A stretch of DNA of 24,787 nt from an uncultured Pedobacter sp. (GCF_946479715.1 NZ_CAMLHF010000069.1:1-24787), one strand, 5' to 3'. Shown: positions 1 through 9,324, numbered from the stretch's first letter. The notes: generated by a model from the sequence alone, not told the origin. Made by a program: numbers and translations.

Positions 1-1
1 A

Positions 2-2110
2 GATTGGCAGAAGGAGATGATTGGCGGAACTGCGCATTATAGCGATTATCAGGCTTCTGTATCTGGTGGGACTAATAATGTTCAATACATAGTTGGTGGA
101 AATTTTCATAAAGAGAACACCGTATTCCCTGGGCAAACCGGAGATAATAAAGCAAACGCGCATTTTAGTATATCAGGAAGTTCTTCTGATCAAAAGTTCA
201 AAACAACACTTACTGGTTCTTACATGAGCAATTGGAATAACTATGCTCGTGAGGATTATACAAAATATATTACTTTATCACCTGTTTTACCAAAACCTTT
301 CAAGGAAGATGGAAGCCTCAATTGGGAACCTTTGATAGGGTTTGGTTTTGATGATTTTCAATTTGCCAGTTTTTCCAATCCATACAGTAAATCTTTTCAA
401 CCCTTTTCTTCCAAGGTTAATAGTTTGACGACCAGTAGTATCATTAGCTATAGATTGTTGCCATTTCTATCTTTAAAAGCGAATGTAGGTTATAGCTCGC
501 TAGTTGGCGATTCTTATATAGCAGTTAATCCTTACTCATCACTACCTTCAAACGATGTCGTAAATGGTACAATTCTCCGGGAATCTCAGTTTAATTCTAG
601 TAATATTCAATCATTTAGTTTTGAACCTCAGATAAATCTGATAAAATCTGTTTCCAAAGGGATTTTGAATGTGTTAATAGGCGGCTCATATCAGAGTTCC
701 AATAATCAAGCACAAAACATCATTGCAAGTGGATTTAGTATTGACAATTTAATGCAGAATCCTGGTGCTGCAACTACTTATTTAGTCGGAAAAGGTAGTT
801 CTGAATATAAATATGTAGCCTTGTTTAGTCGACTTACTTATGATTGGGACAAAAAGTATCTTATTAATTTAAATTTTCGTAGAGATGGCAGCAGCAGGTT
901 TGGCCCACGAAATCAATTTGGAAACTTCGCTTCTGTTGGGACTGCATGGATATTTACTGAAGAGAATTTTGTTAAGCATAGTATGCCCTTCTTAAGTTTT
1001 GGAAAACTTAGGGCAAGTTATGGGGCTTCTGGTAATGATGGAATTCCAAACTATGCCTACCTGGACCGTTATAATTTGGTTAATGGAAATTACCAGGGCG
1101 TTAAAGGCTTATCAACTCAAGGCTTATTTAATCCTTACTATTCATGGGAGATTACAAGGAAAGGTGAGGTTGCTTTAGAATTGGGATTCTTAAAAGATCG
1201 GATCCTACTTCAAAGTGCTTATTACCGAAATAGGTCATCAAACCAATTAGTAACGCAACCGTTACCTTCTATGTCTGGCCCAGGAAGCTTAATTGTAAAT
1301 CTACCGGCTTTAATCCAAAACAGTGGAATGGAGGTGTCGTTAAATACAATAAATATAAAGACACAGGATTTTACCTGGTCAACATCTTTTAATATAAGTC
1401 AAAACAAAAATAAACTTGTTGATTTTCCAAATATTGAACAATCAACATTTTACACTTATTTGGGCTATCGAATTGGTGAGCCTATTGGAATTACTTCAAC
1501 CTATAAATTAATGGGTGTTAATCAAAACACCGGGCAATACCAATTCTTAGATCACAATGGAAATTTAGTTTCAAATCCATCCGATCCTGCTGATAGGATT
1601 GTAACTATTAATACAGCACCAAAGTATTTTGGTGGTATATCAAACAGTTTTTCTTATAAGAATTTTAGTATAGATGTGTTCTTCCAGGCAGTCAAGCAGG
1701 TTGGAAAGAATTACTTATTTAGTTTTGGGAATATGCCAGGATATATGAATGCTGGTAATCTAAGTAATCAACCAATAGAGGTCTTGCTGCGATGGCAAAA
1801 ATTAGGGGATGTATCTTCAGTCCAGGGATTTTCTGGAAATGTAGACTTTTTAGAATCCTATAATAAAGCAAACAATAGTGATCAGTCTTATTCGGATGCA
1901 TCTTTTATCAGACTTAAAAATTTATCGATGTCTTATATGATAACTAATTTTCTAAAGAATAAGAGTGCGTCTGGAAACATGAAAATCTTTGTTCAAGGCC
2001 AAAATTTATTCACTATCACAAAGTTTAAAGGGCTAGATCCAGAAAACCAAAGTGTTACTTCATTGCCTCCATTAAGAATTATTACCGGGGGTATTCAACT
2101 CACATTTTAA
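2..2110 (+). CDS. SusC/RagA-type TonB-dependent outer-membrane transporter, 3' part
   Basis: The reading frame is open from the left edge, beginning D-W-Q-K-E before the first in-frame ATG at 17, so this is the C-terminal ~700 residues of a larger protein (the family is usually about 1000). The signal peptide, carboxypeptidase-like domain and most of the plug lie outside the window. The visible part is beta-barrel in character: alternating aromatic/polar strands, a typical 'RRDGSSRFGP' segment, and a C-terminus ending in an aromatic strand (GGIQLTF) as in SusC proteins. SusC proteins form an outer-membrane barrel capped by a SusD lipoprotein and import oligomeric nutrients using TonB energy. 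The SusD gene follows after 10 bases. Substrate cannot be read from this sequence; the downstream protease suggests peptides. Family call is secure, substrate is inference. Confidence 0.95.
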   Translation, partial: DWQKEMIGGTAHYSDYQASVSGGTNNVQYIVGGNFHKENTVFPGQTGDNKANAHFSISGSSSDQKFKTTLTGSYMSNWNNYAREDYTKYITLSPVLPKPFKEDGSLNWEPLIGFGFDDFQFASFSNPYSKSFQPFSSKVNSLTTSSIISYRLLPFLSLKANVGYSSLVGDSYIAVNPYSSLPSNDVVNGTILRESQFNSSNIQSFSFEPQINLIKSVSKGILNVLIGGSYQSSNNQAQNIIASGFSIDNLMQNPGAATTYLVGKGSSEYKYVALFSRLTYDWDKKYLINLNFRRDGSSRFGPRNQFGNFASVGTAWIFTEENFVKHSMPFLSFGKLRASYGASGNDGIPNYAYLDRYNLVNGNYQGVKGLSTQGLFNPYYSWEITRKGEVALELGFLKDRILLQSAYYRNRSSNQLVTQPLPSMSGPGSLIVNLPALIQNSGMEVSLNTINIKTQDFTWSTSFNISQNKNKLVDFPNIEQSTFYTYLGYRIGEPIGITSTYKLMGVNQNTGQYQFLDHNGNLVSNPSDPADRIVTINTAPKYFGGISNSFSYKNFSIDVFFQAVKQVGKNYLFSFGNMPGYMNAGNLSNQPIEVLLRWQKLGDVSSVQGFSGNVDFLESYNKANNSDQSYSDASFIRLKNLSMSYMITNFLKNKSASGNMKIFVQGQNLFTITKFKGLDPENQSVTSLPPLRIITGGIQLTF

Positions 2111-2120
2111 TACTGACATC

Positions 2121-3557
2121 ATGTATACAAAAAATAAACTATCAAAGTATATAATAGCTTATAGTATTGCCGTTTTGCTTTTGCTCGTATATGGGTGTAA
2201 GAAACTTATTGAGGTCCAGACTCCGATTGACCAGGTAATAAGTAGAGAGGTCTATAATAATTCATCAACTGCAACTGGAGTGTTAACAGGCATTTATTTC
2301 AATATGAGTGAAGGTAGTTTTGCTGCAGGAGGCGGTGGGATTTCGGCCTTTTCTGGTTTTTCATCCGATGAATTGACCATAAACAATATTAATAATAATG
2401 ATTTTCAGGAGCGTGTTTTTAAAAATAATTTATCAGCAACTATTTTGACCCCTGGTTTATGGGGACAGTTATATCTTTACATTTTTAGAGTGAATGCTGC
2501 ATTAGAAGGACTTTCTACCTCATCTAAGTTGCCAAGTAAAGTAAAAAAACAGTTGATTGGCGAAGCTAAATTTTTAAGGGCATTCTATTTCTTTAATCTT
2601 ATTAATTTATATGGAGATGCCCCATTAGTTCTTACAACCGACTATAAGTTAACAAGCATTGCAGCTAGAACTCCAATGTCAGAAGTTTATAGCCAGATTG
2701 AGAAAGATTTACTAGAAGCTAAAGAAACCTTAAGTCAAAATTTTGTTGGGGCTGATGCAGTCTCGCTAACACAAGAGCGAATTCGACCAACTAAAGCAGC
2801 TGCCACAGCTTTATTGGCGAGGGTGTACCTGTATGAGTCAGAATGGCAAAAGGCGGAAATTGAAGCTACAGAAATTATAACTAATCCCAATTTTGAATTG
2901 TTGCCTGATTTAAAACAGATCTTTCTAAAAAATAGCAGAGAAGCCATCTGGCAATTGCAACCTGTTCATATCGGATTAGGTACGCCCGACGGAATGTTCT
3001 TTAGCCCAATTGGGGGTACCGATATAAGGAATATACTTTCTTTAAGTAAATTCGTGAATAATACATTTGAGATCGGTGATCTTCGAAAATTGAATTGGGT
3101 AGATAGTATTCTTGTTGGCGGCAATTATTATCCCTATCCAGCCAAGTATAAAGTTCAAATTCAACAAGATTTAACGGAGTATCAGATGGTTCTAAGAATT
3201 GGGGAACAATACTTAATTCGAGCAGAGGCAAGAGCGCATTTAAATAGGTTAAGCGGAGTGAATAGCGCATTAGAAGATTTGAATGCGATTAGAACACGTG
3301 CGAATTTAACTCAAATTACAACCGGTTCTATGGATGATATTCTTTCGTTGATCTATAAAGAACGACGGTACGAACTCTTTACAGAGGGCCACCGTTGGTT
3401 TGATTTAAAACGTACCGGGACAATCAATGAAGTGATGCCTATAGTAGCGACAAGCAAAGGAGGCAGTTGGAATGCTAATAAGCAACTGTATCCTATTCCA
3501 CAGGATGATATCAATAAAAATCCAAATTTGCGCGGGCATCAAAACCCAGGGTACTAA
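2121..3557 (+). CDS. SusD/RagB family nutrient-binding outer-membrane lipoprotein
   Basis: A 478-residue protein starting with a lipoprotein signal: positively charged N-terminus, hydrophobic stretch and lipobox LLVYGC, with Cys26 as the lipidated residue. The first half contains the helical TPR-like SusD core ('KFLRAFYFFNLINLYGDAPLV', about residues 150-170). The C-terminal part shows the family signature 'YKERRYELFTEGHRWFDLKR' followed by a P-I-P-x-x-D-I motif and a terminal N-P-G-Y. Length is normal. It lies 10 bases after the SusC gene, as usual for the pair, and would form the lid over that barrel at the cell surface. Nothing is missing or frameshifted. The bound ligand is unknown. Confidence 0.95.
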   Translation: MYTKNKLSKYIIAYSIAVLLLLVYGCKKLIEVQTPIDQVISREVYNNSSTATGVLTGIYFNMSEGSFAAGGGGISAFSGFSSDELTINNINNNDFQERVFKNNLSATILTPGLWGQLYLYIFRVNAALEGLSTSSKLPSKVKKQLIGEAKFLRAFYFFNLINLYGDAPLVLTTDYKLTSIAARTPMSEVYSQIEKDLLEAKETLSQNFVGADAVSLTQERIRPTKAAATALLARVYLYESEWQKAEIEATEIITNPNFELLPDLKQIFLKNSREAIWQLQPVHIGLGTPDGMFFSPIGGTDIRNILSLSKFVNNTFEIGDLRKLNWVDSILVGGNYYPYPAKYKVQIQQDLTEYQMVLRIGEQYLIRAEARAHLNRLSGVNSALEDLNAIRTRANLTQITTGSMDDILSLIYKERRYELFTEGHRWFDLKRTGTINEVMPIVATSKGGSWNANKQLYPIPQDDINKNPNLRGHQNPGY

Positions 3558-3621
3558 GCAATTTACACAGTTAGAGCTCTGCTTTAGCTGATGATTTTTA
3601 ACTTTTTAATAGTAACACACA

Positions 3622-6297
3622 ATGAAACCAATTATTTCACTAATCATACTATGCTCACTTTTATTTTTCGAGGGGCTAGCCCAAAATATTTCAAGTAAGC
3701 CTCCTTTGGCATTAGACACTTACAAAAACTGGCAACGCTTACACCAATACGCAATTACCAACGACGGGAATTTTACTGTCTATCGACATGGTCCTGTAAA
3801 AGAAGGTTATGATGTGATGGTGATCCAGTCAAACAAGAACAAGGATTACAGAATTGAAATACCGAGAGTAATTGATTTTGATGGGTTTACAGATGATAGT
3901 AAAAAAATCATTTATAAACTACCCGGCGATAGTCTTGCTATATATGATCTGTATGTTAAAACAACGGTTTATTTCGTAAACGTTAAAGACTTTAAATCTT
4001 TTAGCATTGGGAAAAGCCAATTTTTGCTTTATAGCTTACAACGTAAAGACTTAAAAGGAGTTGTTTTAAAACGGATTGATACTGATTGGAGTATGAGCTT
4101 TTCAAATGCAGAAAGTTATTTTTTAGGGAAAAAGAACAATCTATTACTACTTAATATGGGCAATTGTTTAATGGAATTCAACATGTTGACTTTTAAAAGT
4201 AAAGTGATCTTTGAAGGTAATTCCGCAAACTATGCTTTTGACCGAGATGGTAACCAGCTGGTATTTTTAACAGAAAATCAGGTTAATGAAGAAATCCGCT
4301 ACTCTTTGATGTATTATAAGAAGGGAATGACAAAGGCTGAAGTAAAGTTAAATAATAACGATCTGAAAACTAATGATCTTTGGGGTATAGCAAACAGACA
4401 GCCATACTTTAGCCAAATAGGGGATAGGATATTTTTTCATGCGGACTTGAAAAATGAGAAAAAAGAGGCTAATAATGATAAACTAGAAGACGTCAAGATA
4501 TGGAATTCACAAGATCGTATTGTTCAGGACAATTTAAATGATAAGAAAGAATACCTAGAAGAACTCAAAAAGCCAGTCTTAATGGTGATTAATATCAACA
4601 CAAATAAGGTCATCCAACTAGTACGAAGAAATGAAACTGTGTGGAATGCCAGTACCGACAAATACTTACTGGTTCAACATGAAGCTGAAAGAACAGATGC
4701 TTTCTGGAAGCCAGAATGGACAAAGTCTTCTCTTTTTCTGGTGTCAACTACAGATGGTTCCAGGTATTTGGTTAAGGAAAACTATGAAAGAACAAGTACC
4801 CTGCAATTATCTCCCTCAGGGAAATATGTGTTTTATTTTGATCGTTCAAAGAAACAGTATATCAGCTACAATACCAAGACACATAGTTCCCGTATTATTT
4901 CTGGAGATGTACCTGTTTCGTTAAAATATGTTGCTCCTTTGGGTCTTGGATCTATAGAGGTCGGATTCGGGGGGTGTTTAGAAGATGAGAACTCGATATT
5001 CGTGTATGACAGGTTTGACATTTGGCAGCTGGATTCCGAAGGCACTAAACCACCGATCAACGTAACTGGTGGCTATGGGCGTAGAAACCACACGGCATTG
5101 AGATTAGTTAAAAATGATGACCACAGCATTTTTCGGAAAAATGAAGGGATTTTGTTGCAGGCATTCAATACTGAGAACAAAAACAATGGGTTTTATAGGC
5201 TTACTTTGAATTCTAATAAACTCGATTCATTGACGATGGGCCCTTATGTCTATTGTCTATCAAATACTTCATTGATAGAATCTTTTTCTCAAGATAATCA
5301 AGGAGCACTGCCTAAAAAAGCAAGGGATACCCAGGTCTATCTTGTCTATCGCATGAGCGCCAAGGAAAGCCCGAATTTATTTTTAAGTAGCGACTTGAAG
5401 ACTTTTAGCCCTTTAACAAATATTAGGCCCGAACAGCAGTTTAACTGGTTGAATTCTGAACTGGTGAGATGGAAGATGTTTGACGGGAACCAGGGGGAAG
5501 GAATATTGTATAAACCTGAAAATTTTGATCCAAGAAGGAAATATCCCGTCATTTTTTATTACTATGAACACCTGTCGGATGTTTTGAACACATTTCCGGA
5601 ACCTAGACTTACAAATGGTACACTTCCAATTAGTGAGTTTGTAAGTAATGGCTACATAGTGTTCATTCCCAGCATCTATTATAAGGTCGGGGAGCCGGGG
5701 CCTAGTGCATATAACTGTGTGGTTTCGGGAGCGAAATATCTTTCTGGTTTTCCATGGATAGATTCTGTTAAAATGGGATTACAGGGTTTTAGTTTCGGAG
5801 GGTTCCAAACAGGCTATATCACTACCCAAACCAACCTTTTTGCCGCAGCAGCTCCCGCTGCTGGTGTGTATGACATCATTTCAAGAATGTCAAACCCTGA
5901 AGGGGGCTATCACCACCCGGAAGCTGGGCAGGGACGGATCGGCGCAAGTTTATGGAACAATAAAGCTGCTTATATCAATAATTCTACGGTTTTTCAAGCA
6001 GATAAGATTAATACCCCATTGCTAATTGAGATCGGCGGTAAAGATACCAGAGTTGAACCGGGACAAGGCAGAGAACTTTTCAAGGCATTGAGACGGAACA
6101 ATAAAAAGGTATGGATGCTTGAATACCCTAGTGAAGGCCACGGTCTCGGAGGAAAGCCAGCCGAGGATTACGGCTTTCGTTTAAAGCAGTTTTTTGATCA
6201 TTACTTAAAAGATCAACCCATCCCAAAATGGATGGCAGAGCCAGGCAACAAAAGCTTGGAATTAAATACCCCAACAGAATCAAATAGGACCAAATAA
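3622..6297 (+). CDS. Secreted S9 family (prolyl oligopeptidase-like) serine peptidase
   Basis: An 891-residue protein with a Sec signal peptide (MKPIISLIILCSLLFFEGLAQ). Residues about 25-620 look like a degenerate beta-propeller, and the C-terminal ~220 residues are an alpha/beta-hydrolase catalytic domain. The nucleophile is in G-F-S-F-G-G (Ser724), the acid in G-G-K-D-T-R (Asp808) and the base in S-E-G-H-G (His840), so the triad is intact and correctly ordered. S9 enzymes cleave short peptides, often at proline or as dipeptidyl/acylaminoacyl peptidases; the exact specificity cannot be told. It follows SusD after 64 bases; a near-match -7 box (TAACTTTT) lies about 16 bases before the ATG, so it may also have its own promoter. 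A role in digesting peptides taken up by the SusCD pair is inference. Confidence 0.92.
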   Translation: MKPIISLIILCSLLFFEGLAQNISSKPPLALDTYKNWQRLHQYAITNDGNFTVYRHGPVKEGYDVMVIQSNKNKDYRIEIPRVIDFDGFTDDSKKIIYKLPGDSLAIYDLYVKTTVYFVNVKDFKSFSIGKSQFLLYSLQRKDLKGVVLKRIDTDWSMSFSNAESYFLGKKNNLLLLNMGNCLMEFNMLTFKSKVIFEGNSANYAFDRDGNQLVFLTENQVNEEIRYSLMYYKKGMTKAEVKLNNNDLKTNDLWGIANRQPYFSQIGDRIFFHADLKNEKKEANNDKLEDVKIWNSQDRIVQDNLNDKKEYLEELKKPVLMVININTNKVIQLVRRNETVWNASTDKYLLVQHEAERTDAFWKPEWTKSSLFLVSTTDGSRYLVKENYERTSTLQLSPSGKYVFYFDRSKKQYISYNTKTHSSRIISGDVPVSLKYVAPLGLGSIEVGFGGCLEDENSIFVYDRFDIWQLDSEGTKPPINVTGGYGRRNHTALRLVKNDDHSIFRKNEGILLQAFNTENKNNGFYRLTLNSNKLDSLTMGPYVYCLSNTSLIESFSQDNQGALPKKARDTQVYLVYRMSAKESPNLFLSSDLKTFSPLTNIRPEQQFNWLNSELVRWKMFDGNQGEGILYKPENFDPRRKYPVIFYYYEHLSDVLNTFPEPRLTNGTLPISEFVSNGYIVFIPSIYYKVGEPGPSAYNCVVSGAKYLSGFPWIDSVKMGLQGFSFGGFQTGYITTQTNLFAAAAPAAGVYDIISRMSNPEGGYHHPEAGQGRIGASLWNNKAAYINNSTVFQADKINTPLLIEIGGKDTRVEPGQGRELFKALRRNNKKVWMLEYPSEGHGLGGKPAEDYGFRLKQFFDHYLKDQPIPKWMAEPGNKSLELNTPTESNRTK

Positions 6298-6313
6298 TTT
6301 ATTCAGATAACAT

Positions 6314-7708
6314 ATGAAAGCTTTTAAATTGATAATAGTTTGTTTCCTAATCGGAACAAATATGAGTTATGGCCAAGGTATAAAATTTCAACAGCTAACA
6401 AGCTGGAAGGTGGTAAAAGAAAAAGCCATGAATGAAAATAAGTATATTTTTCTAGACCTTTTTGCTACATGGTGTGGTCCTTGTAAGGATATGGATAGAA
6501 ATGTCTTTCCTTTAGCGGAAGTCGGCGCCTTCTATAATGATAAATTCATTTGCATTAAAGTACAGATGGACAAAACAAAGGATGATAATGCACTTGTAAA
6601 AGCTTGGTATGCACACGCGGAAAATATAAATAACCAGTATCAGATTCCCGGTTATCCAACTTACCTCTACTTTTCACCTAAAGGTGAGCTGGTGCATAAA
6701 GTTTCTGGATTAATGCCTGCGAAGCGTTTTCTTGCAGAGGGTAAGACGGCAATGATTTCCGATGACCAGTATACTTTTTTATTTGAGGAATATCAAAAGG
6801 GAAAGCTTGATACCTCTTCGTTTAAAAGGCTAGCCAGGCTGGCAGCTAAACTGGATCAAAAGGCGGCGTCGGACAAAATTTCGAGAGAATACATTAATCA
6901 CCTAAATCCGGAAGCGCTCTATACATTAGACAATTTAATCTTTACAGCAGAATTTACAAAAAAGTCAAGTGATAAGGGGTTTGCCATTCTTTTAAAAGAC
7001 TCCGTAAAAATTAAAGAAATCGTAAACGATGCTTATGGCCGAAATTTCATTAACCAGGTTGTTGACAATATCATTTACTCAGAGCAAGTCGCGGATCCTT
7101 TTCAAAAAAACAAGAAGATGACTTATGAAGAAATGAAGGCTAATCTAAGCCAATACGGCAAACGTGGCATGGCTATATATACTGAAAAGATTATACCTAT
7201 AGTAATTAACAATGAAGAAATCGTGCCCTTGTTAAAAGAAGGGAGTAACCCTGATTGGAATAAAGTTGAAAAGGATTTGGTAGCGAAATACGGGAACAGG
7301 GCACAAAAGATTGTATGGGGAAGCATTGCTTATTTTTATTATAGAAAGAAAGATGTAACGAATTTCGTCCTCAGGAAGAATATGATCCTTAAAAAGTATC
7401 CAGGAGAGATCAGTAATTCCACGCTTAATAATGATGCATGGTTTGTCTTTGAGCATGCTAAAGGAAAAAAGGATTTGCTTGCGGCTCTGGCCTGGAGCAA
7501 GAAAGTTATAACAGAAGAACCTGAAAGTTCAGTAAATTGGGATACTTACGCGAACCTGCTATACAGGGTTGGAAATACAAAAGATGCATTGATCTGGCAA
7601 AAGAAGGCCGTTGATGCAGATCCAAACCATAAAGAAATTTCGGCTAATTACCAGAAGATGTTGCAGAACAGGCCTACCTGGCCGGATAATTCAGGTACTA
7701 AAAATTAA
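6314..7708 (+). CDS. Secreted thioredoxin-family protein with C-terminal TPR-like region
   Basis: A 464-residue protein with a signal peptide ending near S-Y-G-Q (residues 1-21). The thioredoxin fold occupies about residues 30-150: active site A-T-W-C-G-P-C-K (Cys54, Cys57), and the cis-proline motif appears as P-G-Y-P-T-Y. The rest is helical, ending in one or two TPR-like units (about residues 385-450, 'NWDTYANLLYRVGNTKDALI'). Such proteins are periplasmic disulfide reductases or oxidoreductases. The gene starts 16 bases after the peptidase stop and is clearly in the same transcription unit, so it may keep cysteine-containing envelope proteins or substrates reduced. Partner and direction of the redox reaction are not visible. 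Confidence 0.88.
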   Translation: MKAFKLIIVCFLIGTNMSYGQGIKFQQLTSWKVVKEKAMNENKYIFLDLFATWCGPCKDMDRNVFPLAEVGAFYNDKFICIKVQMDKTKDDNALVKAWYAHAENINNQYQIPGYPTYLYFSPKGELVHKVSGLMPAKRFLAEGKTAMISDDQYTFLFEEYQKGKLDTSSFKRLARLAAKLDQKAASDKISREYINHLNPEALYTLDNLIFTAEFTKKSSDKGFAILLKDSVKIKEIVNDAYGRNFINQVVDNIIYSEQVADPFQKNKKMTYEEMKANLSQYGKRGMAIYTEKIIPIVINNEEIVPLLKEGSNPDWNKVEKDLVAKYGNRAQKIVWGSIAYFYYRKKDVTNFVLRKNMILKKYPGEISNSTLNNDAWFVFEHAKGKKDLLAALAWSKKVITEEPESSVNWDTYANLLYRVGNTKDALIWQKKAVDADPNHKEISANYQKMLQNRPTWPDNSGTKN

Positions 7709-7712
7709 GACC

Positions 7713-8210
7713 ATGAAGATAAAAAAATCAATCAGGGTAACGGTGTTGATCTTTGTCATGATTTACTTCTCGAAACCTAGTATAGCACAGCAATCCACTT
7801 TTTCAGGATCCTGGGGACTGAACAAAGAAAAGTCAGATTTAGGTGGTTTGGGAGTAGATATTGCCGCGCCAAAGGTAATTGAAGTATTGGTTAAAGGAGA
7901 TTCAATAACGGTAAAAAGAACTTTTGCAGACAAGCAGCCCTTTATAGAAGCCTTGATTTCTGGCGGAAAAGAAGTAGAAACACTCCCTGACGGAAATCTA
8001 TTAAAACGTGCCAAAGTTCAGTATGTTAAAGATAAGCCGGAGATAATATTCAACTGGTATTATGAGGTTAGTGGTAATCAATGGAACTATAAGCGGGTTG
8101 AAAATTGGAGTATATCAGAAGAGGGGAAACTGCTGACGATAGAAAGAATAACAACATTGCCAGACAAGATAGATAAAGTACTGGCGGTCTATCTAAAGGC
8201 AACAAAGTAG
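7713..8210 (+). CDS. Small exported lipocalin-like/beta-rich protein of unknown function
   Basis: I chose the ATG at 7713 because it gives a good signal peptide (M-K-I-K-K-S-I-R-V...S-I-A-Q) and sits 4 bases after the thioredoxin gene's stop; the frame remains open upstream to 7611 but that part overlaps the previous gene. The 165-residue product has 'FSGSWGLNKEKSDLGG' right after the signal, resembling the G-x-W-x-L-N-x-x-K-S start of small secreted lipocalin-like proteins, followed by alternating beta-strand patterns. It is likely periplasmic. Function is unknown; it is the last member of the SusCD-peptidase cluster by spacing. Confidence 0.7.
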   Translation: MKIKKSIRVTVLIFVMIYFSKPSIAQQSTFSGSWGLNKEKSDLGGLGVDIAAPKVIEVLVKGDSITVKRTFADKQPFIEALISGGKEVETLPDGNLLKRAKVQYVKDKPEIIFNWYYEVSGNQWNYKRVENWSISEEGKLLTIERITTLPDKIDKVLAVYLKATK

Positions 8211-8296
8211 AAAACTCTTGGCTGCTAAATCTCTTTTCTCATTCAAGAAGAAACTGAAAATGTCGATAAATACAAATGATAAATCAATATTATTTT

Positions 8297-8383
8297 ATGA
8301 AAACGTTAAAATTTAACTTACCTCTAATTGCTGCCCTTATTGCGGGCATATCAACACAGACAATAGAAAAAGAAAACATATAA
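8297..8383 (+). CDS. Possible 28-residue peptide with a hydrophobic segment
   Basis: This short frame begins MKTLKFNLPLIAALIAGIST and stops after E-K-E-N-I. A lysine-rich start followed by a hydrophobic stretch looks like a signal peptide with almost no mature part. It could be a tiny membrane peptide or the truncated start of a former exported protein. It lies in the 183-base gap between the SusCD cluster and the next gene, 10 bases before the ATG at 8394. There is no independent evidence of translation. Confidence 0.25.
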   Translation: MKTLKFNLPLIAALIAGISTQTIEKENI

Positions 8384-8393
8384 AGTAACAATT

Positions 8394-8780
8394 ATGAATA
8401 AAACGATAACAAATCATCTACTAATGTTTGAGGCAATAATAGGACAAATACTAAAATTGAAAGTAACTGAGGGGAATTCTATTGGCATTGGTTTGCAGCT
8501 ATATTGCACTTTTACTGAACTAACTGAGGAAGTTTACAACTTGCTGTTGGGAGATCCTGATTTTGCGGCAAAGGAAATGGAAGGTGGGTTGACAGAGATT
8601 GATAACATGATAGGTGAATGTTGTTTATTGAGTGTAGTGTATTCGCCCAATCCTGTTTTTGATGGCGTGGAGGAGGGAAGGCGGATGAAGGAGATGCTCG
8701 TTAGATTAGTAGCTAAAGATCTGGCAAAGTTGAAAGAACTCTTTACAGATATTAAAGCAATCCCTGATTTTAAGATTTAG
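8394..8780 (+). CDS. Hypothetical helical protein
   Basis: A 128-residue protein of no family I recognise. It is predicted largely alpha-helical, has no signal peptide or membrane segment, contains a Cys-Cys pair near residue 76 (G-E-C-C-L-L), and ends in a charged amphipathic region. It lies 22 bases before the AraC-type regulator and is probably cotranscribed with it, so it could be an accessory partner. Codon use and frame are normal for the window, which supports a real gene. Confidence 0.6.
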   Translation: MNKTITNHLLMFEAIIGQILKLKVTEGNSIGIGLQLYCTFTELTEEVYNLLLGDPDFAAKEMEGGLTEIDNMIGECCLLSVVYSPNPVFDGVEEGRRMKEMLVRLVAKDLAKLKELFTDIKAIPDFKI

Positions 8781-8802
8781 TGATGGATTAATTTTTAAGG
8801 AT

Positions 8803-9207
8803 ATGTATTTAGAATACGTCAATACTGAAACGCTCTTTTTGTTTACCACTCCAGAAGTAGAATACATTCGCCTGACGCCGGATGTGCAGTTGGTGGACAG
8901 GCTGGAAAGGCTAATTGAGGTTGATTTTAGACAGCATAAGAACCGGTTGTTTTATGCGAGGAAATTGGAGATTTCGATATGTAGCTTGGATAAGTTAGCA
9001 AAGGCTCATTTAGGGAAATCGGTATATGAGTTGATACAGAATAGGGTTCATGAAGAGGCGAAAAGGTTGCTTCGCGGGAGTGGGATTTCTATTAAAGAGA
9101 TTACGTATGAGCTTGGGATTTCTGATCAGGCGTATTTCTGTAGGTGCTTTAAGAAGATTACGGGGCTGACGCCGCGGGGGTATAGAGTGAAAGAGAGGGG
9201 TTTTTGA
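8803..9207 (+). CDS. Short AraC-type helix-turn-helix regulator
   Basis: A 134-residue protein whose C-terminal ~100 residues are an AraC/XylS DNA-binding domain: two helix-turn-helix units, the second reading 'SIKEITYELGISDQAYFCRC' followed by the family motif F-K-K-I-T-G-L-T-P-R-G-Y-R. The usual ~170-residue ligand-binding domain is absent; only about 35 residues precede the DNA-binding part. It is either a minimal regulator or one that takes its signal from the preceding 128-residue protein, 22 bases upstream. The stop codon lies inside the palindrome beginning at 9201. Target genes are unknown. Confidence 0.85.
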   Translation: MYLEYVNTETLFLFTTPEVEYIRLTPDVQLVDRLERLIEVDFRQHKNRLFYARKLEISICSLDKLAKAHLGKSVYELIQNRVHEEAKRLLRGSGISIKEITYELGISDQAYFCRCFKKITGLTPRGYRVKERGF

Positions 9208-9231
9208 GGTCGCAATTTGCGACCTCAAAAA
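9201..9231. repeat. Palindromic element copy 1 (core GGTCGCAATTTGCGACC)
   Basis: Perfect 15-bp arms (9201-9215 and 9217-9231) around a single central T. The core at 9208-9224 is shared with three other sites (9247, 9966 and 10339). The T-run precedes the stem and the A-run follows it, so the runs pair with each other; a standard intrinsic terminator would have T after the stem. The AraC stop codon TGA (9205-9207) lies in the left arm. Confidence 0.85.
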
Positions 9232-9237
9232 AGAAGC

Positions 9238-9272
9238 AACTGAACTGGTCATAATCTGTGACCAGTTCAGTT
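9238..9272. repeat. Palindromic element copy 2 (hairpin with core GGTCATAATCTGTGACC)
   Basis: Perfect 14-bp arms at 9238-9251 and 9259-9272 with a 7-base loop. The centre, at 9255, is 39 bp from the centre of copy 1. The core at 9247-9263 fits the same consensus as copy 1, but the outer arm sequence differs (AACTGAACT against TTTTTGA), so the core and the symmetry are conserved while flanks are not. No T-run follows. It could terminate or protect transcripts or bind a dimeric protein. Confidence 0.8.
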
Positions 9273-9324
9273 CAATGAAGCATTTAATAGCTAAACCAAT
9301 AAATTTCATGTGAAAAATAAAAAA

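Noticed and set aside
9201..9231. Rho-independent terminator for the AraC-type gene
   Set aside because: The T-run is on the 5' side of the stem and pairs with a 3' A-run; no T-run follows the stem on either strand.
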